Origin: Hominifimenecus microfluidus
GTDB lineage: Bacteria > Bacillota > Clostridia > Lachnospirales > Lachnospiraceae
DNA length: 64,000 nucleotides
NCBI GenBank assembly: GCA_020687485.1
Contig: JAJEQR010000001.1
Location: 1 to 64,000 of the forward strand
Direction: 5' to 3'
Positions 1-8,475 of the stretch are shown here, piece after piece (position 1 is the first letter of the stretch; every line of letters starts with the position of its first letter). The notes under the pieces are model-generated. The model was given only the letters and a program-made list of their open reading frames with translations, had not been told where the DNA came from and searched no databases. A program made the translations under genes and the position numbers.

Positions 1-123
1 AATATCGCCAGCCATAGCATGGCTGACGATACAAAAATTTATTATTTTTTATTGTCCTCTTGACGGGGAGCACACCACCATATCAATATGATATGATGGG
101 TGGTTTTCTTGATAGTTTCTATT
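1..123. other. AT-rich flank with two small hairpins
   Basis: No gene is visible. A short hairpin (AGCCAT/ATGGCT) lies at about 10-25. A palindrome around 71-103 (ACCACC...GGTGGT arms) is followed by TTTTC on the plus strand and could act as a weak terminator. Confidence 0.35.
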
Positions 124-1356
124 CTACTCTGCCCAGGTTCCGTTCACAAAGATCGGCGCGCTACTTCCATCGGCGCGGAAGCCGGTGATATCCAGATCCT
201 CGGAGCCTACCATAAAGTCTACATGAATCGTGGAGTCATTGATACCTTTGGCATGGATTTCGTCCAGGCTCATATCGATAAATCCGTCCAGCACTTCGCT
301 GAATCCGCGTCCGACTGCGACATGGCAGCAGGCGTTCTCATCGAACAGTGTATTGTAGAACATCAGCCCGGAGCGGTTGATCGGGGATTCCTTCGGAACC
401 AGAGCAATCTCTCCCAGCATGGACGCGCCTTCGTCCATCGCGAACATCTGCTTCAACGTCTCTTCACCGACTTCCGCCCGGCAGGAGGATACGCGGCCGT
501 TCTTGAAGTCTACCGTGAAGTTGTTGATCAGATGACCGGACCAGCTCAGAGCCTTGGTGGATACCAGTCTGCCCTCGCAGGCTCCTGCTTTCGGGCTGGT
601 GAATACTTCCTCGGTCGGCATATTCGGCGTATAAGCCACGCCGTTCGTATGGTTGATGTCCTCGGCAGCGCTCCACTTTGCCTCCGGAATCAGCTCCACA
701 GAAAAATCTGTTCCATTACTGCTCTTATACTCCAGACGAACGAAATGCTGCTCATTCAGCCATGCCGCTCTCTCGCTCATCTTCTGATTATGCTCCTTCC
801 ATACGGCAACCGCGTCCTCACCCTCCTTCAGGTATACGCAGTCGAAGATCGCCTGCCACAGCTTCTCGATTGCCACATTCTCCTCTTCTCCTGGGAAAAC
901 CTTCTTCGCCCAGGCCGGCGAAGGAGCCGCCACGATCAGCCACTGATGCTTTCCGTCGATCTCGTCTCTGTACTTCTTCGTTACGGCGGAGCGCATCCGG
1001 GCAACGGAAGAAAGGACATCCGCAGAAATCCCGCTTAACTTATCCGGATCAGCGGATTCAATAAAGATGCGTACCGGAAGATCCTTCGACATCTGGCGCA
1101 GGCGCTCCTCCTCCCAGGGAAGCACCGTTCCCAGAATCTGCGGATCGGCATACTGATAATGCAGACGCTCCACGCTGCCACAGGTCCACACAAGCTCTAC
1201 CAGTGAAGCTCCCGCACGATAGCAGCTCTCGGTTACTTCCTTTGCAAGTAATGCCTGATCCACCTCCGCCTGCACGCGCACCTTCTGTCCTGGCTGCACA
1301 TTTGCGCCTGTCTTTACGATCAGCTCCGCATACTGCTTCAGCAAATTCATGTTCAT
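124..1356 (-). CDS. M29-family aminopeptidase (AmpS/PepS type)
   Basis: This 410-residue protein matches the M29 metallo-aminopeptidases, cytoplasmic enzymes that remove N-terminal residues from peptides using a two-metal centre. The hallmark stretch HTNGVAYTPNMPTEEVFTSP is present around residue 240, and the C-terminal HVDFMVGSEDLDITG segment carries further metal-ligand-type His and Asp residues. The length is normal for the family and there is no signal peptide. The first of two in-frame ATGs is chosen because AAGGAGG lies 10 nt upstream. The gene stands alone, with mgtE upstream on the same strand after a 69-bp gap. Family assignment is firm; the exact peptide preference cannot be read from sequence. 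Confidence 0.93.
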   Translation of the reverse strand: MNMNLLKQYAELIVKTGANVQPGQKVRVQAEVDQALLAKEVTESCYRAGASLVELVWTCGSVERLHYQYADPQILGTVLPWEEERLRQMSKDLPVRIFIESADPDKLSGISADVLSSVARMRSAVTKKYRDEIDGKHQWLIVAAPSPAWAKKVFPGEEENVAIEKLWQAIFDCVYLKEGEDAVAVWKEHNQKMSERAAWLNEQHFVRLEYKSSNGTDFSVELIPEAKWSAAEDINHTNGVAYTPNMPTEEVFTSPKAGACEGRLVSTKALSWSGHLINNFTVDFKNGRVSSCRAEVGEETLKQMFAMDEGASMLGEIALVPKESPINRSGLMFYNTLFDENACCHVAVGRGFSEVLDGFIDMSLDEIHAKGINDSTIHVDFMVGSEDLDITGFRADGSSAPIFVNGTWAE

Positions 1357-1425
1357 GTTCTATGTTCCTCCTTTTCTTTTCCGCTGTCCTGCTTATCAGC
1401 ACATCTTCATTTCTCTACAGGATAA

Positions 1426-2823
1426 CTACGATACGACCTGCATAATATTGATCAGTAGAATCCATGCCAGACCATAATAAACCACAACCGCCACCAGATC
1501 ATTGATTGTCGTGATCAGCGGACCGGACGCAACCGCCGGATCCACATTAATCTTATGGAAAAACATCGGGATTACCGTGCCTACGAAACTCGATATAATC
1601 ATTGCGACTAGCAAAGCCACGCCGACGCACGCTGAGATTGCAAAGGCGTAATGTAGCGGTTTTCCCTTTACGATCATAATGTATCCGCCGATGCACACGA
1701 ACGCCAGCACGCCAAGCAATGTGCCATTCGCCATACCAATCCGAATCTCCTTGAAGATCAGTTCAACCTTCTCCTTCGTCTTCAACTTCTCATCCATCAG
1801 GACACGAATCGTAACTGCCAGAGACTGTGTTCCGACATTTCCTGCCATATCCAGGATCAATGACTGGAAGCAGACGATCAGCGCAACCTGTGATACGACC
1901 GATTCAAACATGCCAACAACAGTGGATACCACCATGCCGAGTCCCAACAGAGCAATCAGCCAGGGCAGACGCTTCTTCATACTGTCGGAAAGCTTCTCGT
2001 TCAGATCCTCTTCCGCGGTCAGACCTGCCAGCTTTGCGTAATCCTCACCCATCTCGTCATCGACAACCTCGATGATCTCCTGGGAAGTGATAACACCGAT
2101 CAACTTGTCGTCGTCATCCAGAACCGGGATGGAATCCTCCGCGTAATCCTTCAGTCTTTCGATACACTCATCGATCTCCTCACTCGCTCTTACATAAGGA
2201 AAGGACTGACTGATCAAGCTGTCCAAATCCACATAATCACGTGCAATAATCAGATCTTTCAGCGCAATTGCACCATAATACGTATCATCGTCATCACACA
2301 CGTAAATAGTACTGATATTATCGTTCTCCTCAGCCTGCGCAATCAGAGAACGCATCGCCTGCTTAACTGTCAGATTCCGTCTGATCTCCACATAGTTCGT
2401 GGTCATCTTGCTGCCGATCTGGTCATCTTTATAGGATGAAATCAAGCGGATATCGTCCTGATACTCCTTGTCCATCAGATCGATCAGCTGCTTTCGCTTG
2501 TCGTCATCCATCTCTTCCAGGAGATCGACAGCATCATCTGCGTCCATTTCCTGAATAATATCTGCTGCATGTTCCAGTCCGATCTCTTCCAGATACGGCG
2601 AAGCGTCATCCAGATAGGAAAAAATATCCGATATATCTTCATCATTCAAGATCTGGTATAATTTTCTTCGGTCTTCCGAATTCAGTTCCTCCATGGCATC
2701 CGCAATATCATTCTCATGATAATTGCCGAGTTCATCCGCAATCTCTTTCGCGGAACGGTTGCTTCGGATTAGCGCAACCAACTCCTGGATATAATCCGGT
2801 TCATTTAATCTCTTGTTCTCCAT
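1426..2823 (-). CDS. mgtE: Magnesium transporter MgtE
   Basis: This 465-residue protein is a full-length MgtE Mg2+ channel/transporter of the inner membrane. The acidic N-terminal helical superhelix (about 1-130) is rich in EEMD-type repeats, two CBS domains follow (about 135-260), and the C-terminal membrane domain (about 285-465) has five hydrophobic segments. The conserved pore sequence AGNVGTQSLA and the ASGPLITTINDL helix are intact. In the family, the N-terminal and CBS domains bind Mg2+ and close the pore when Mg2+ is plentiful. GGAGG sits 6 nt before the ATG. Its mRNA appears to start about 350 nt upstream and to carry an attenuator-like hairpin, which suggests RNA-level control as well. 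Confidence 0.96.
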   Translation of the reverse strand: MENKRLNEPDYIQELVALIRSNRSAKEIADELGNYHENDIADAMEELNSEDRRKLYQILNDEDISDIFSYLDDASPYLEEIGLEHAADIIQEMDADDAVDLLEEMDDDKRKQLIDLMDKEYQDDIRLISSYKDDQIGSKMTTNYVEIRRNLTVKQAMRSLIAQAEENDNISTIYVCDDDDTYYGAIALKDLIIARDYVDLDSLISQSFPYVRASEEIDECIERLKDYAEDSIPVLDDDDKLIGVITSQEIIEVVDDEMGEDYAKLAGLTAEEDLNEKLSDSMKKRLPWLIALLGLGMVVSTVVGMFESVVSQVALIVCFQSLILDMAGNVGTQSLAVTIRVLMDEKLKTKEKVELIFKEIRIGMANGTLLGVLAFVCIGGYIMIVKGKPLHYAFAISACVGVALLVAMIISSFVGTVIPMFFHKINVDPAVASGPLITTINDLVAVVVYYGLAWILLINIMQVVS

Positions 2824-2907
2824 CTTCTGCCTCCATTTCTTCCTGTAATTTCTGCTTTAGCCTGTGCGCTTTCGCGCAAAATCATTCTGTGACAGATTTT
2901 TGGGCAT

Positions 2908-2971
2908 AAAAAAACATCGTATCCGCCCAAAAACAGATCCGGCAGGACCTGTCAGGTTCCAACATACGATG
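2908..2971 (-). terminator. Attenuator-like terminator in the mgtE leader
   Basis: On the minus strand CATCGTAT (2971-2964) can pair with ATACGATG (2922-2915), which is followed by seven U. It lies between the leader promoter and mgtE, so any transcript reaching mgtE must read through it. Nearby, TTTTTGGGC (2933-2925) can pair with GCCCAAAAA (2905-2897), enclosing the 3' arm of the first hairpin. This second 3' arm is made after the U-tract, so it is not a classical antiterminator. Confidence 0.55.
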
Positions 2972-3179
2972 GACAACATTCACGCAATATCAGATCCCAC
3001 AAAAAAGAAAATGTATCCTATGAACGCTGCTCCATCCATTCTATATCGGCCATCACTGCCACAACTGTCCATGAAATCCACTTCCTTTCCTGCTTCTTCT
3101 CTGGTTAGCGACGATTGCAATAATCGCAATGATTCGTCTCCGATCAGTGTTCCTGCTGTCGGGAATCGTCACCATGCTA
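2972..3179 (-). ncRNA. Structured 5' leader of mgtE, possible riboswitch
   Basis: The stretch between the predicted start site (about 3173) and the attenuator holds no convincing gene. Its first bases can pair with sequence about 55 nt further on (GACGATT, minus 3170-3164, with AATCGTC, minus 3116-3110), and CCGA/TCGG arms sit inside. The arrangement of promoter, long folded leader and terminator before a Mg2+ transporter is typical of a riboswitch. I could not match it to the M-box consensus, so its class is unknown. A 40-codon frame begins at about 3174 but has no ribosome site within the transcript. Confidence 0.4.
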
Positions 3180-3208
3180 AGTATATGCCTCCGTCTCTCA
3201 GAAGTCAA
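3180..3208 (-). promoter_or_regulatory. Sigma-A promoter for the mgtE leader
   Basis: TTGACT (3208-3203), a 17-bp spacer and TATACT (3185-3180) on the minus strand form a near-consensus vegetative promoter, placing the start near 3173. The -35 region lies just after the terminator of the EAL gene. Confidence 0.7.
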
Positions 3209-3236
3209 GAAAAGCAGGGCAACCCTCCCCGCTTTC
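3209..3236 (-). terminator. Terminator after the EAL-domain gene
   Basis: An AGCGGGG/CCCTGCT stem (one G-U pair) followed by TTTTCTT lies about 30 nt after the stop codon of the phosphodiesterase gene. Confidence 0.7.
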
Positions 3237-3264
3237 CTTAATATTTAACCTGATGTTTACATAA

Positions 3265-5688
3265 CTACTCGTTTTCTTCCTGCATCCGGTCCAGCATGCG
3301 CTCAAATTCCTCCTGCGGAAACGGCCGAAAGAAATAGAAGCCCTGAAAATAATCACATTCATGCTTTCGCAGAAACGCAATCTGTTCCTCCGTCTCCACG
3401 CCTTCTGCAATAACCTTCATATTCAGATGATGTGCCAGGCTGATCAGAGCCGCAATAATATTCTCCGTGCGGCTGCTGTTGCCGATCTTTCGGATAAAAC
3501 CGATATCCAGCTTAATCACATCGAACGCGTAATCCTGGACGGTACTCAGCGAAGAAATTCCGCTTCCGAAATCATCAACCAGAAGAACGGCGCCCTTATC
3601 GTGAAGATCCTCCAGGAACTTCATACCCGGATCTGTAATCTCTGCATACGCAGATTCCGTAATCTCATAGTGAAAGACATTTCTCGGCAGCTCAGAATCC
3701 TGAATTTCATGGAGAACCGAGTTCATAATATTCATGTCCATCAGATCCATGCGGGACAGATTAACCGCAACCGGCAGAATCTTCTTATTCTGGCGACTTC
3801 GCTCCGTCAGGAACTCATAGACCTTCCGATTGACAAATTCATCCAGCATAGTGATGTAGCCGCTCTCCTCCAATGCAGGGATAAAGTTCCCCGGAAGCAT
3901 AATTCCATGTGTTGGAGATATCCAGCGGATCAGAGCCTCCGCCGATATAATTTTCTCCGTCTTCGCATCTACAACCGGCTGATAATATATTTGAAACTCT
4001 TCATTCCGGATCGCGTTCTCCAGATTAATCAGCGCAATACTGCGCTGTTCGTATTCGATCTTCATCTTCTCATTATAAATGGAATACGGCTGTATGTAAT
4101 TATTCGGAATATATCCTTTCGCGATCTTTGCCTGATCGCAAAGATCGGAAATGCTGACTTTTTCTTCTGCATCAATATAGCGGATGCCGCATCTTGCATA
4201 GATATCCGTATGGATCGCCGCCTTGTTGTAGCAGAGATGCAGCAGATCCACCATCCGGTCAAGCTCCAGATTCTCCTGATCCACTAGCAGTACAAAGTGA
4301 TCTGCCTCCATACGGGCAATGATCAGTGGCTTCAGGAAGCTGCTTTGCAAGTTATTGCTGATCTCGCAAATGATCTGATCCCCGGCTTCATATCCCAGCA
4401 GATCGTTCACTGCCTTGAAGCGCTGGATATTTACATAGAGCAGAGCCAGTTTCCGCTCCGAATTTGCCTTCAGAATGCTCTCCGCGTGGTGCATAAAACC
4501 GGAGCGATTCAGATATCCGGTCAGAGAGTCTGTATCCAGTTCCTTCACCATGCTCTCCACAACAAGAAGAATCAGCTTCCGCCTCTTGTCGAACCAGTAA
4601 TAGGAATATCGCTCAGCTTCATCCGAATTATTATGAATAGTAAAAGAATGCTGTCGCCTCCCGTTCATTGCCTTCAACAGCACCCCAACACCGGAAGAAT
4701 TCATAAAATACTCCTGATCTCTTCGGTGAATCCGTGCACCAAGCATCTCCAGACATGCTTCATACGGATATGACTTCATAGGTTCTATCACGGTACCTTC
4801 CATGCGGTGTGAGCGTATATACAGTGTATGATTCTCCGTGTCAATCACACCAAGAGCGATGTAATCATTATTATACATCGTTCGGTTAATAATATAATCT
4901 ACATAGTCTCTGGTGACGTCCTTCCAGGTCACGCAGGCTTCCACATGGTTATTCTGAATATTCAACAGAAGCTTGGTTGTCATTTTATAGGCACAGATCT
5001 TATTTCCGTCATCAAATTCATGGACTAGCGAAAACTCCTGGTTTCCTGCTGTATATCGCCGCAGAAGCTCTTTGGACGCAAAATTCGTTCTGAGCTCCTC
5101 CCGCTTCTCCTCGCTGGGAATTCCTGGGAAGAGCACCGATTTCAGCCATACGTCAATCCGGTGTCCTTCAAAATCCGCAGCGCGGCTGCCGTTCTTCAGC
5201 AGCTGAAGAATCTCTCCGGTCATGACATCCATATACAATGCACAAATATTCTGCCCATCACCCTGAATCATGGCCTCCACGATTTCACGGTGAACTTCCC
5301 TGGAAGAGAGGGATTTCTGCTGACTGATGCCTTCCAGAACCACTGCCATCACCGGGCCCTCTTCCGTCTCGCCTGCCTGGAAAGCTCTCGACTGAAAATA
5401 GATCTTTCCTTTTGTCCGCGTCTGAAAACAGCAGGATGACTCTTCCGTCACAGACGGTAGCAGAAAATGATCGAAAGATACCGATACACTATCCCCCATG
5501 CGTTTCTCACTTACCGTCGCCTTCAGCATCAGTTCTCTGTATTCCTCATCGCTAATCCCACACAGCTCCGGGATCTTCTCCGAATAATAGAGGGAATGTA
5601 CTGTATGGTCTTTTTTTATCTGATAAGCAATTACAGTCTCCGGAATCTTTTTGATAAACTCAACGATATCCTTTGTAGAAAACTCCAT
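3265..5688 (-). CDS. EAL-domain c-di-GMP phosphodiesterase with degenerate GGDEF
   Basis: A soluble protein of about 807 residues. The first 380 or so look like PAS-type sensory regions without membrane segments. A GGDEF-fold domain (about 390-535) follows, with the signature changed to EADHF, so cyclase activity is unlikely. The C-terminal EAL domain (about 555-805) keeps the key motifs: AEALIRW, ITESAY, LVDDFGSG, KLDIGF, IAEGVE and QGFYFFRP. That predicts hydrolysis of c-di-GMP to pGpG, perhaps controlled by nucleotide bound to the degenerate GGDEF. Two in-frame ATGs are 6 nt apart; the second is chosen because the first is only 1 nt from the GAGG site. A promoter and a terminator flank it, so it is monocistronic. 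Confidence 0.9.
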   Translation of the reverse strand: MEFSTKDIVEFIKKIPETVIAYQIKKDHTVHSLYYSEKIPELCGISDEEYRELMLKATVSEKRMGDSVSVSFDHFLLPSVTEESSCCFQTRTKGKIYFQSRAFQAGETEEGPVMAVVLEGISQQKSLSSREVHREIVEAMIQGDGQNICALYMDVMTGEILQLLKNGSRAADFEGHRIDVWLKSVLFPGIPSEEKREELRTNFASKELLRRYTAGNQEFSLVHEFDDGNKICAYKMTTKLLLNIQNNHVEACVTWKDVTRDYVDYIINRTMYNNDYIALGVIDTENHTLYIRSHRMEGTVIEPMKSYPYEACLEMLGARIHRRDQEYFMNSSGVGVLLKAMNGRRQHSFTIHNNSDEAERYSYYWFDKRRKLILLVVESMVKELDTDSLTGYLNRSGFMHHAESILKANSERKLALLYVNIQRFKAVNDLLGYEAGDQIICEISNNLQSSFLKPLIIARMEADHFVLLVDQENLELDRMVDLLHLCYNKAAIHTDIYARCGIRYIDAEEKVSISDLCDQAKIAKGYIPNNYIQPYSIYNEKMKIEYEQRSIALINLENAIRNEEFQIYYQPVVDAKTEKIISAEALIRWISPTHGIMLPGNFIPALEESGYITMLDEFVNRKVYEFLTERSRQNKKILPVAVNLSRMDLMDMNIMNSVLHEIQDSELPRNVFHYEITESAYAEITDPGMKFLEDLHDKGAVLLVDDFGSGISSLSTVQDYAFDVIKLDIGFIRKIGNSSRTENIIAALISLAHHLNMKVIAEGVETEEQIAFLRKHECDYFQGFYFFRPFPQEEFERMLDRMQEENE

Positions 5689-5721
5689 TTCCATTCCTCT
5701 TTTTTCTCAAAAGATAGCCTA

Positions 5722-5750
5722 AGTCTAGCATGTTATCCAACATCTGTCAA
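5722..5750 (-). promoter_or_regulatory. Sigma-A promoter of the EAL gene
   Basis: TTGACA (5750-5745), 17 bp, TAGACT (5727-5722) on the minus strand, about 30 nt before the ribosome site. Confidence 0.75.
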
Positions 5751-5932
5751 TGTTGTTATTTTGACTAATAACGATATGCGGTTCTCTATTTTCTTTTAAT
5801 AATATTTGGTGATTTTTTTCTGTTTTCTCTTGCTTTTTCAAAATATTTATTTTCCAACTTCCTCACATATTCGTGTTCACCTGCTCGTTGGCAAAATGTC
5901 GCAAAACACAAATCAAAAATTCTGCAGAACAC
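5751..5932. other. AT-rich gap without a gene
   Basis: This T-rich stretch separates the EAL promoter from the dctP terminator. I see no gene, RNA fold or repeat in it. Confidence 0.5.
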
Positions 5933-5967
5933 AAAAAGCTGCCCGTTTGCATCTCCGAACAGCTTTT
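5933..5967 (-). terminator. Terminator after dctP
   Basis: AAAAGCTG...CAGCTTTTT stem with U-tract on the minus strand, about 40 nt after the dctP stop codon. Confidence 0.8.
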
Positions 5968-6004
5968 CTTTTATTTCTTAATAAGAAGGAAGAAATAACG
6001 TTAT

Positions 6005-7141
6005 TTATTTTGCAAGAGAATCCTGCAGAACAGTTCCCAGACCATTTACCTTTGTATTGATATCCTCATACAGTGCCTTTACTCCATCCAGTGCAAGTAC
6101 TTCGTCATAGAAGGAGTCATCATACTCGATAATAGTCATTCCGCCTTCTTCCAGCGCCTTCTTGCTGTCCTGATCAATCTGAGTCAGCTGAGGAGCAATT
6201 TCTGCCATGGCTTCCGATACGGCCTGATTGAGAGCTGCCTGATACAGAGGATCCAGTTCATTATAGACATCTTTGTTAATGCAGATCTGATTCAGATACA
6301 GGATATGGTTCGTGCATGCCAGATACTTCTGAACTTCGTTCAGGTTAGCGCCAAGGCAGGTATCTGCCGCATTCTCCTGTGCGTCAATTGTGCCGGACTG
6401 TAATGCGAAATATACTTCCGGCCATGCCAGAGGAGTCGGTTCCGCGCCAATTGCAGTCCAGAATGCCATATGATTCGTGTTTTCCATCGTACGAATCTGC
6501 ATACCGGCAAAAGAAGCCAGATCCTTCAGCTCTACATTCGAAGTAGTCAGACGGTATGTTGCATTCTGCAGGAAGCCCAGTGCATGGAAGCCGGATGCTT
6601 CATAGGATTCCGCCAGCTTCTTATGAAATTCAGAATCCTCTCCATTCAGTACTTCATCAATTTTGCTGCCCTCATATTTAGAAAATACCATCGGCAGGTC
6701 AAATACCGCAAGATCTGATACGAAAGAAACCATAGGAGCCGTCTGACATACTACAATAGAAATATCCTTATTCTGACACTGACGAAGCACATCTGCATCT
6801 CCGCCAAGCTCACTGTTCGGATGATAGTCGATCGTCAACTGACCGCCGGTAATCGCATCTACTTTCTCCGCCACCAATTCCCCCAGCATCTGAGCGGCTG
6901 CGCCCTTACTGGAAGCATCCGCGCCGACCAGCTCCACCGGAGCCAGAGAAGAATAATCTGCTCCATCTGCGGCTCCTGCCGTGCTACTTGCTTCAGCCGC
7001 GGAAGTGTCCTCCGCTGCCGCTGTAGTGTCTGCCGAGTTTCCAGTTGCCGCTGCCGTCGTTTGTGCGGTATTTCCGCCTCCACAGGCTGCAAGTCCAACT
7101 ACCATCGCTGATGCCGTTAACACTGCTGTCAATTTTTTCAT
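6005..7141 (-). CDS. TRAP transporter solute-binding lipoprotein (DctP family)
   Basis: A 378-residue DctP-type binding protein, which would capture a carboxylate-like solute outside the membrane. The N-terminus has a lipoprotein signal (MKKLTAVL...VGLAAC, lipidated Cys20) followed by a Thr/Ala-rich linker to about residue 65. The ligand-binding core shows the family arginine motif QIRTMEN and the WPEVYFALQSGTIDAQEN helix. The length is slightly long because of the linker. No DctQ or DctM membrane subunit is adjacent: the gene is flanked by its own promoter and terminator, so it must work with a permease encoded elsewhere or serve another role. A LysR regulator is divergently transcribed and probably controls it. 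Confidence 0.92.
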   Translation of the reverse strand: MKKLTAVLTASAMVVGLAACGGGNTAQTTAAATGNSADTTAAAEDTSAAEASSTAGAADGADYSSLAPVELVGADASSKGAAAQMLGELVAEKVDAITGGQLTIDYHPNSELGGDADVLRQCQNKDISIVVCQTAPMVSFVSDLAVFDLPMVFSKYEGSKIDEVLNGEDSEFHKKLAESYEASGFHALGFLQNATYRLTTSNVELKDLASFAGMQIRTMENTNHMAFWTAIGAEPTPLAWPEVYFALQSGTIDAQENAADTCLGANLNEVQKYLACTNHILYLNQICINKDVYNELDPLYQAALNQAVSEAMAEIAPQLTQIDQDSKKALEEGGMTIIEYDDSFYDEVLALDGVKALYEDINTKVNGLGTVLQDSLAK

Positions 7142-7186
7142 TCGCTTTTCCTCCGCTTTTGAAAAATATTTTTTCGAACTGTCTTT

Positions 7187-7215
7187 ATTATAGAATCTGT
7201 GCTAAAATATGTCTA
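7187..7215 (-). promoter_or_regulatory. Promoter of dctP in the divergent dctP-lysR gap
   Basis: TAGACA (7215-7210), 17 bp, TATAAT (7192-7187) on the minus strand. The remaining 60 bp up to lysR contain two copies of TTGATAA-like sequence, possible LysR contact sites. Confidence 0.6.
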
Positions 7216-7273
7216 ATATTGATAACCTTTCACTTGATAAGTTAAAGCTATTAACTAGCAGGAGGAGAAAAGC

Positions 7274-8164
7274 ATGACGCTGAATCAGATTCTTTATTTT
7301 AATATGATTGTAAAAACAGGAAACATGCGACAGGCCGCTGAACAACTGTATATTGCGCAGCCCAGCCTAAGTGCTTCCATCGCCTGCCTGGAGAAAGAAC
7401 TCGGAGTCAAGCTTTTTCACCGGCGTCATCAGCGCCTGCATCTGACACCGGAAGGAGAAGCCTTTCTGGAACATGCGGAAATAATCCTGCACGAGATTGA
7501 ATCGGCCCGAAATCATATGGAGCAGATGTCTGAGAAACGCGAAACTATGCTTCGCATCGGTTCTATCTCCACACCGTTCTGCAATTATTTTCCTGACATA
7601 TTCTGTCAGTTTCTTGCACTTCCGGAAAATAAAAATGTCCAGTTTACTCTGGATTCTGAGAATACATTGCGGCTGGTCTATGGACTGGAGAAAGGAATCT
7701 ATGATATTATCCTGTGTTCCAAAACCAATGACCCGACATTAAAGCAATATCCGATCATCTCGAACCAATTAATTTTTCTCTGTCCCAGAGACAAATATTC
7801 AAAACCTGAGACCTGGGAAGCACTCGCTGCCATGAATCTGATCGGCTATGAAAAAAAATCCACTATGGATGGTATCCTGGAGGATATCGCGCTTTCGAAG
7901 AATGTTCATTTCAATTTTGTATACCGGGCTCCCAACGAAGAATCCATTGTAGCTCTAGTTGAACATGGGTTAGGCCCAGCCCTGCTTCCCAGGAATTCTT
8001 ATATCAATCATCAGTTGTCAGTCGAATATCCTCTCCCTTATAATACTGTAATCCAACGACAAATCTACCTGACGATTAAAAAAGATTTTCTCTACTATGG
8101 AGCCACCGGACGTTTTATCGATTTTCTTCTTCAGAAAGCCAAAGAGGACTCGCCTGACAAGTAA
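7274..8164 (+). CDS. LysR-family transcriptional regulator
   Basis: A 296-residue protein with the classic LysR layout: N-terminal winged helix-turn-helix (about 1-60, QAAEQLYIAQPSLSASIACLE), linker helix, and a two-lobed periplasmic-binding-protein-like effector domain (about 90-290). The start is supported by AGGAGGA 7 nt upstream. It is divergent from the TRAP binding protein gene with 132 bp between starts, the usual arrangement for a LysR regulator and its target, so control of dctP in response to the transported solute is the likely role. The effector is unknown. It ends in a hairpin shared with the convergent small membrane protein gene. Confidence 0.92.
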   Translation: MTLNQILYFNMIVKTGNMRQAAEQLYIAQPSLSASIACLEKELGVKLFHRRHQRLHLTPEGEAFLEHAEIILHEIESARNHMEQMSEKRETMLRIGSISTPFCNYFPDIFCQFLALPENKNVQFTLDSENTLRLVYGLEKGIYDIILCSKTNDPTLKQYPIISNQLIFLCPRDKYSKPETWEALAAMNLIGYEKKSTMDGILEDIALSKNVHFNFVYRAPNEESIVALVEHGLGPALLPRNSYINHQLSVEYPLPYNTVIQRQIYLTIKKDFLYYGATGRFIDFLLQKAKEDSPDK

Positions 8165-8193
8165 AAAAGGCGATGTCGAAACCGACACCGCCT
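8163..8193 (-). terminator. Terminator of the GGGtGRT operon
   Basis: GGCGGTGTCG/CGACATCGCC stem (one G-U pair) followed by TTTTTT on the minus strand. It overlaps the end of lysR on the other strand. Confidence 0.75.
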
Positions 8194-8252
8194 GATATGC
8201 ATTCAATATAGCCCTACTCTGTTCTCTGCACTTTTCTATATCTGCTATATGC

Positions 8253-8474
8253 TCAGCCCCTGATCAGGTTTGCGATCAGCGTAATAATACCAACCACAAG
8301 CAGGACAGGCAGCGCAATCGTCATCAGACCGGCGAATGCCGCTACAATTGCGACAACTGGAAGCACAACCAGAGAGAATACGATTTTCGTAATTCCCCAG
8401 GTTGCACGAATCGCAAGACGAAGCACACTTCCAATAAACCAGAGCAAAAGTGCGATAAAAAATATTGTAAACAT
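8253..8474 (-). CDS. Small two-helix membrane protein in the GGGtGRT operon
   Basis: A 73-residue, strongly hydrophobic protein starting MFTIFFIALLLWFIGSVL with two or three membrane segments (about 2-20, 28-50 and 52-70) and a short basic tail. Its ATG lies 1 nt after the stop codon of the GGGtGRT gene, so the two are translationally close and share a transcript that ends in the hairpin at 8163-8193. A longer reading starting further upstream is open but would lie inside the preceding gene in another frame. I do not recognise a family with a known function. Confidence 0.7.
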   Translation of the reverse strand: MFTIFFIALLLWFIGSVLRLAIRATWGITKIVFSLVVLPVVAIVAAFAGLMTIALPVLLVVGIITLIANLIRG

Positions 8475-8475
8475 T

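Noticed and set aside
2824..3180. M-box riboswitch before mgtE
   Set aside because: Expected from the gene, but the GGTGAGGC-type core is not present, so it is reported as an unknown leader instead.
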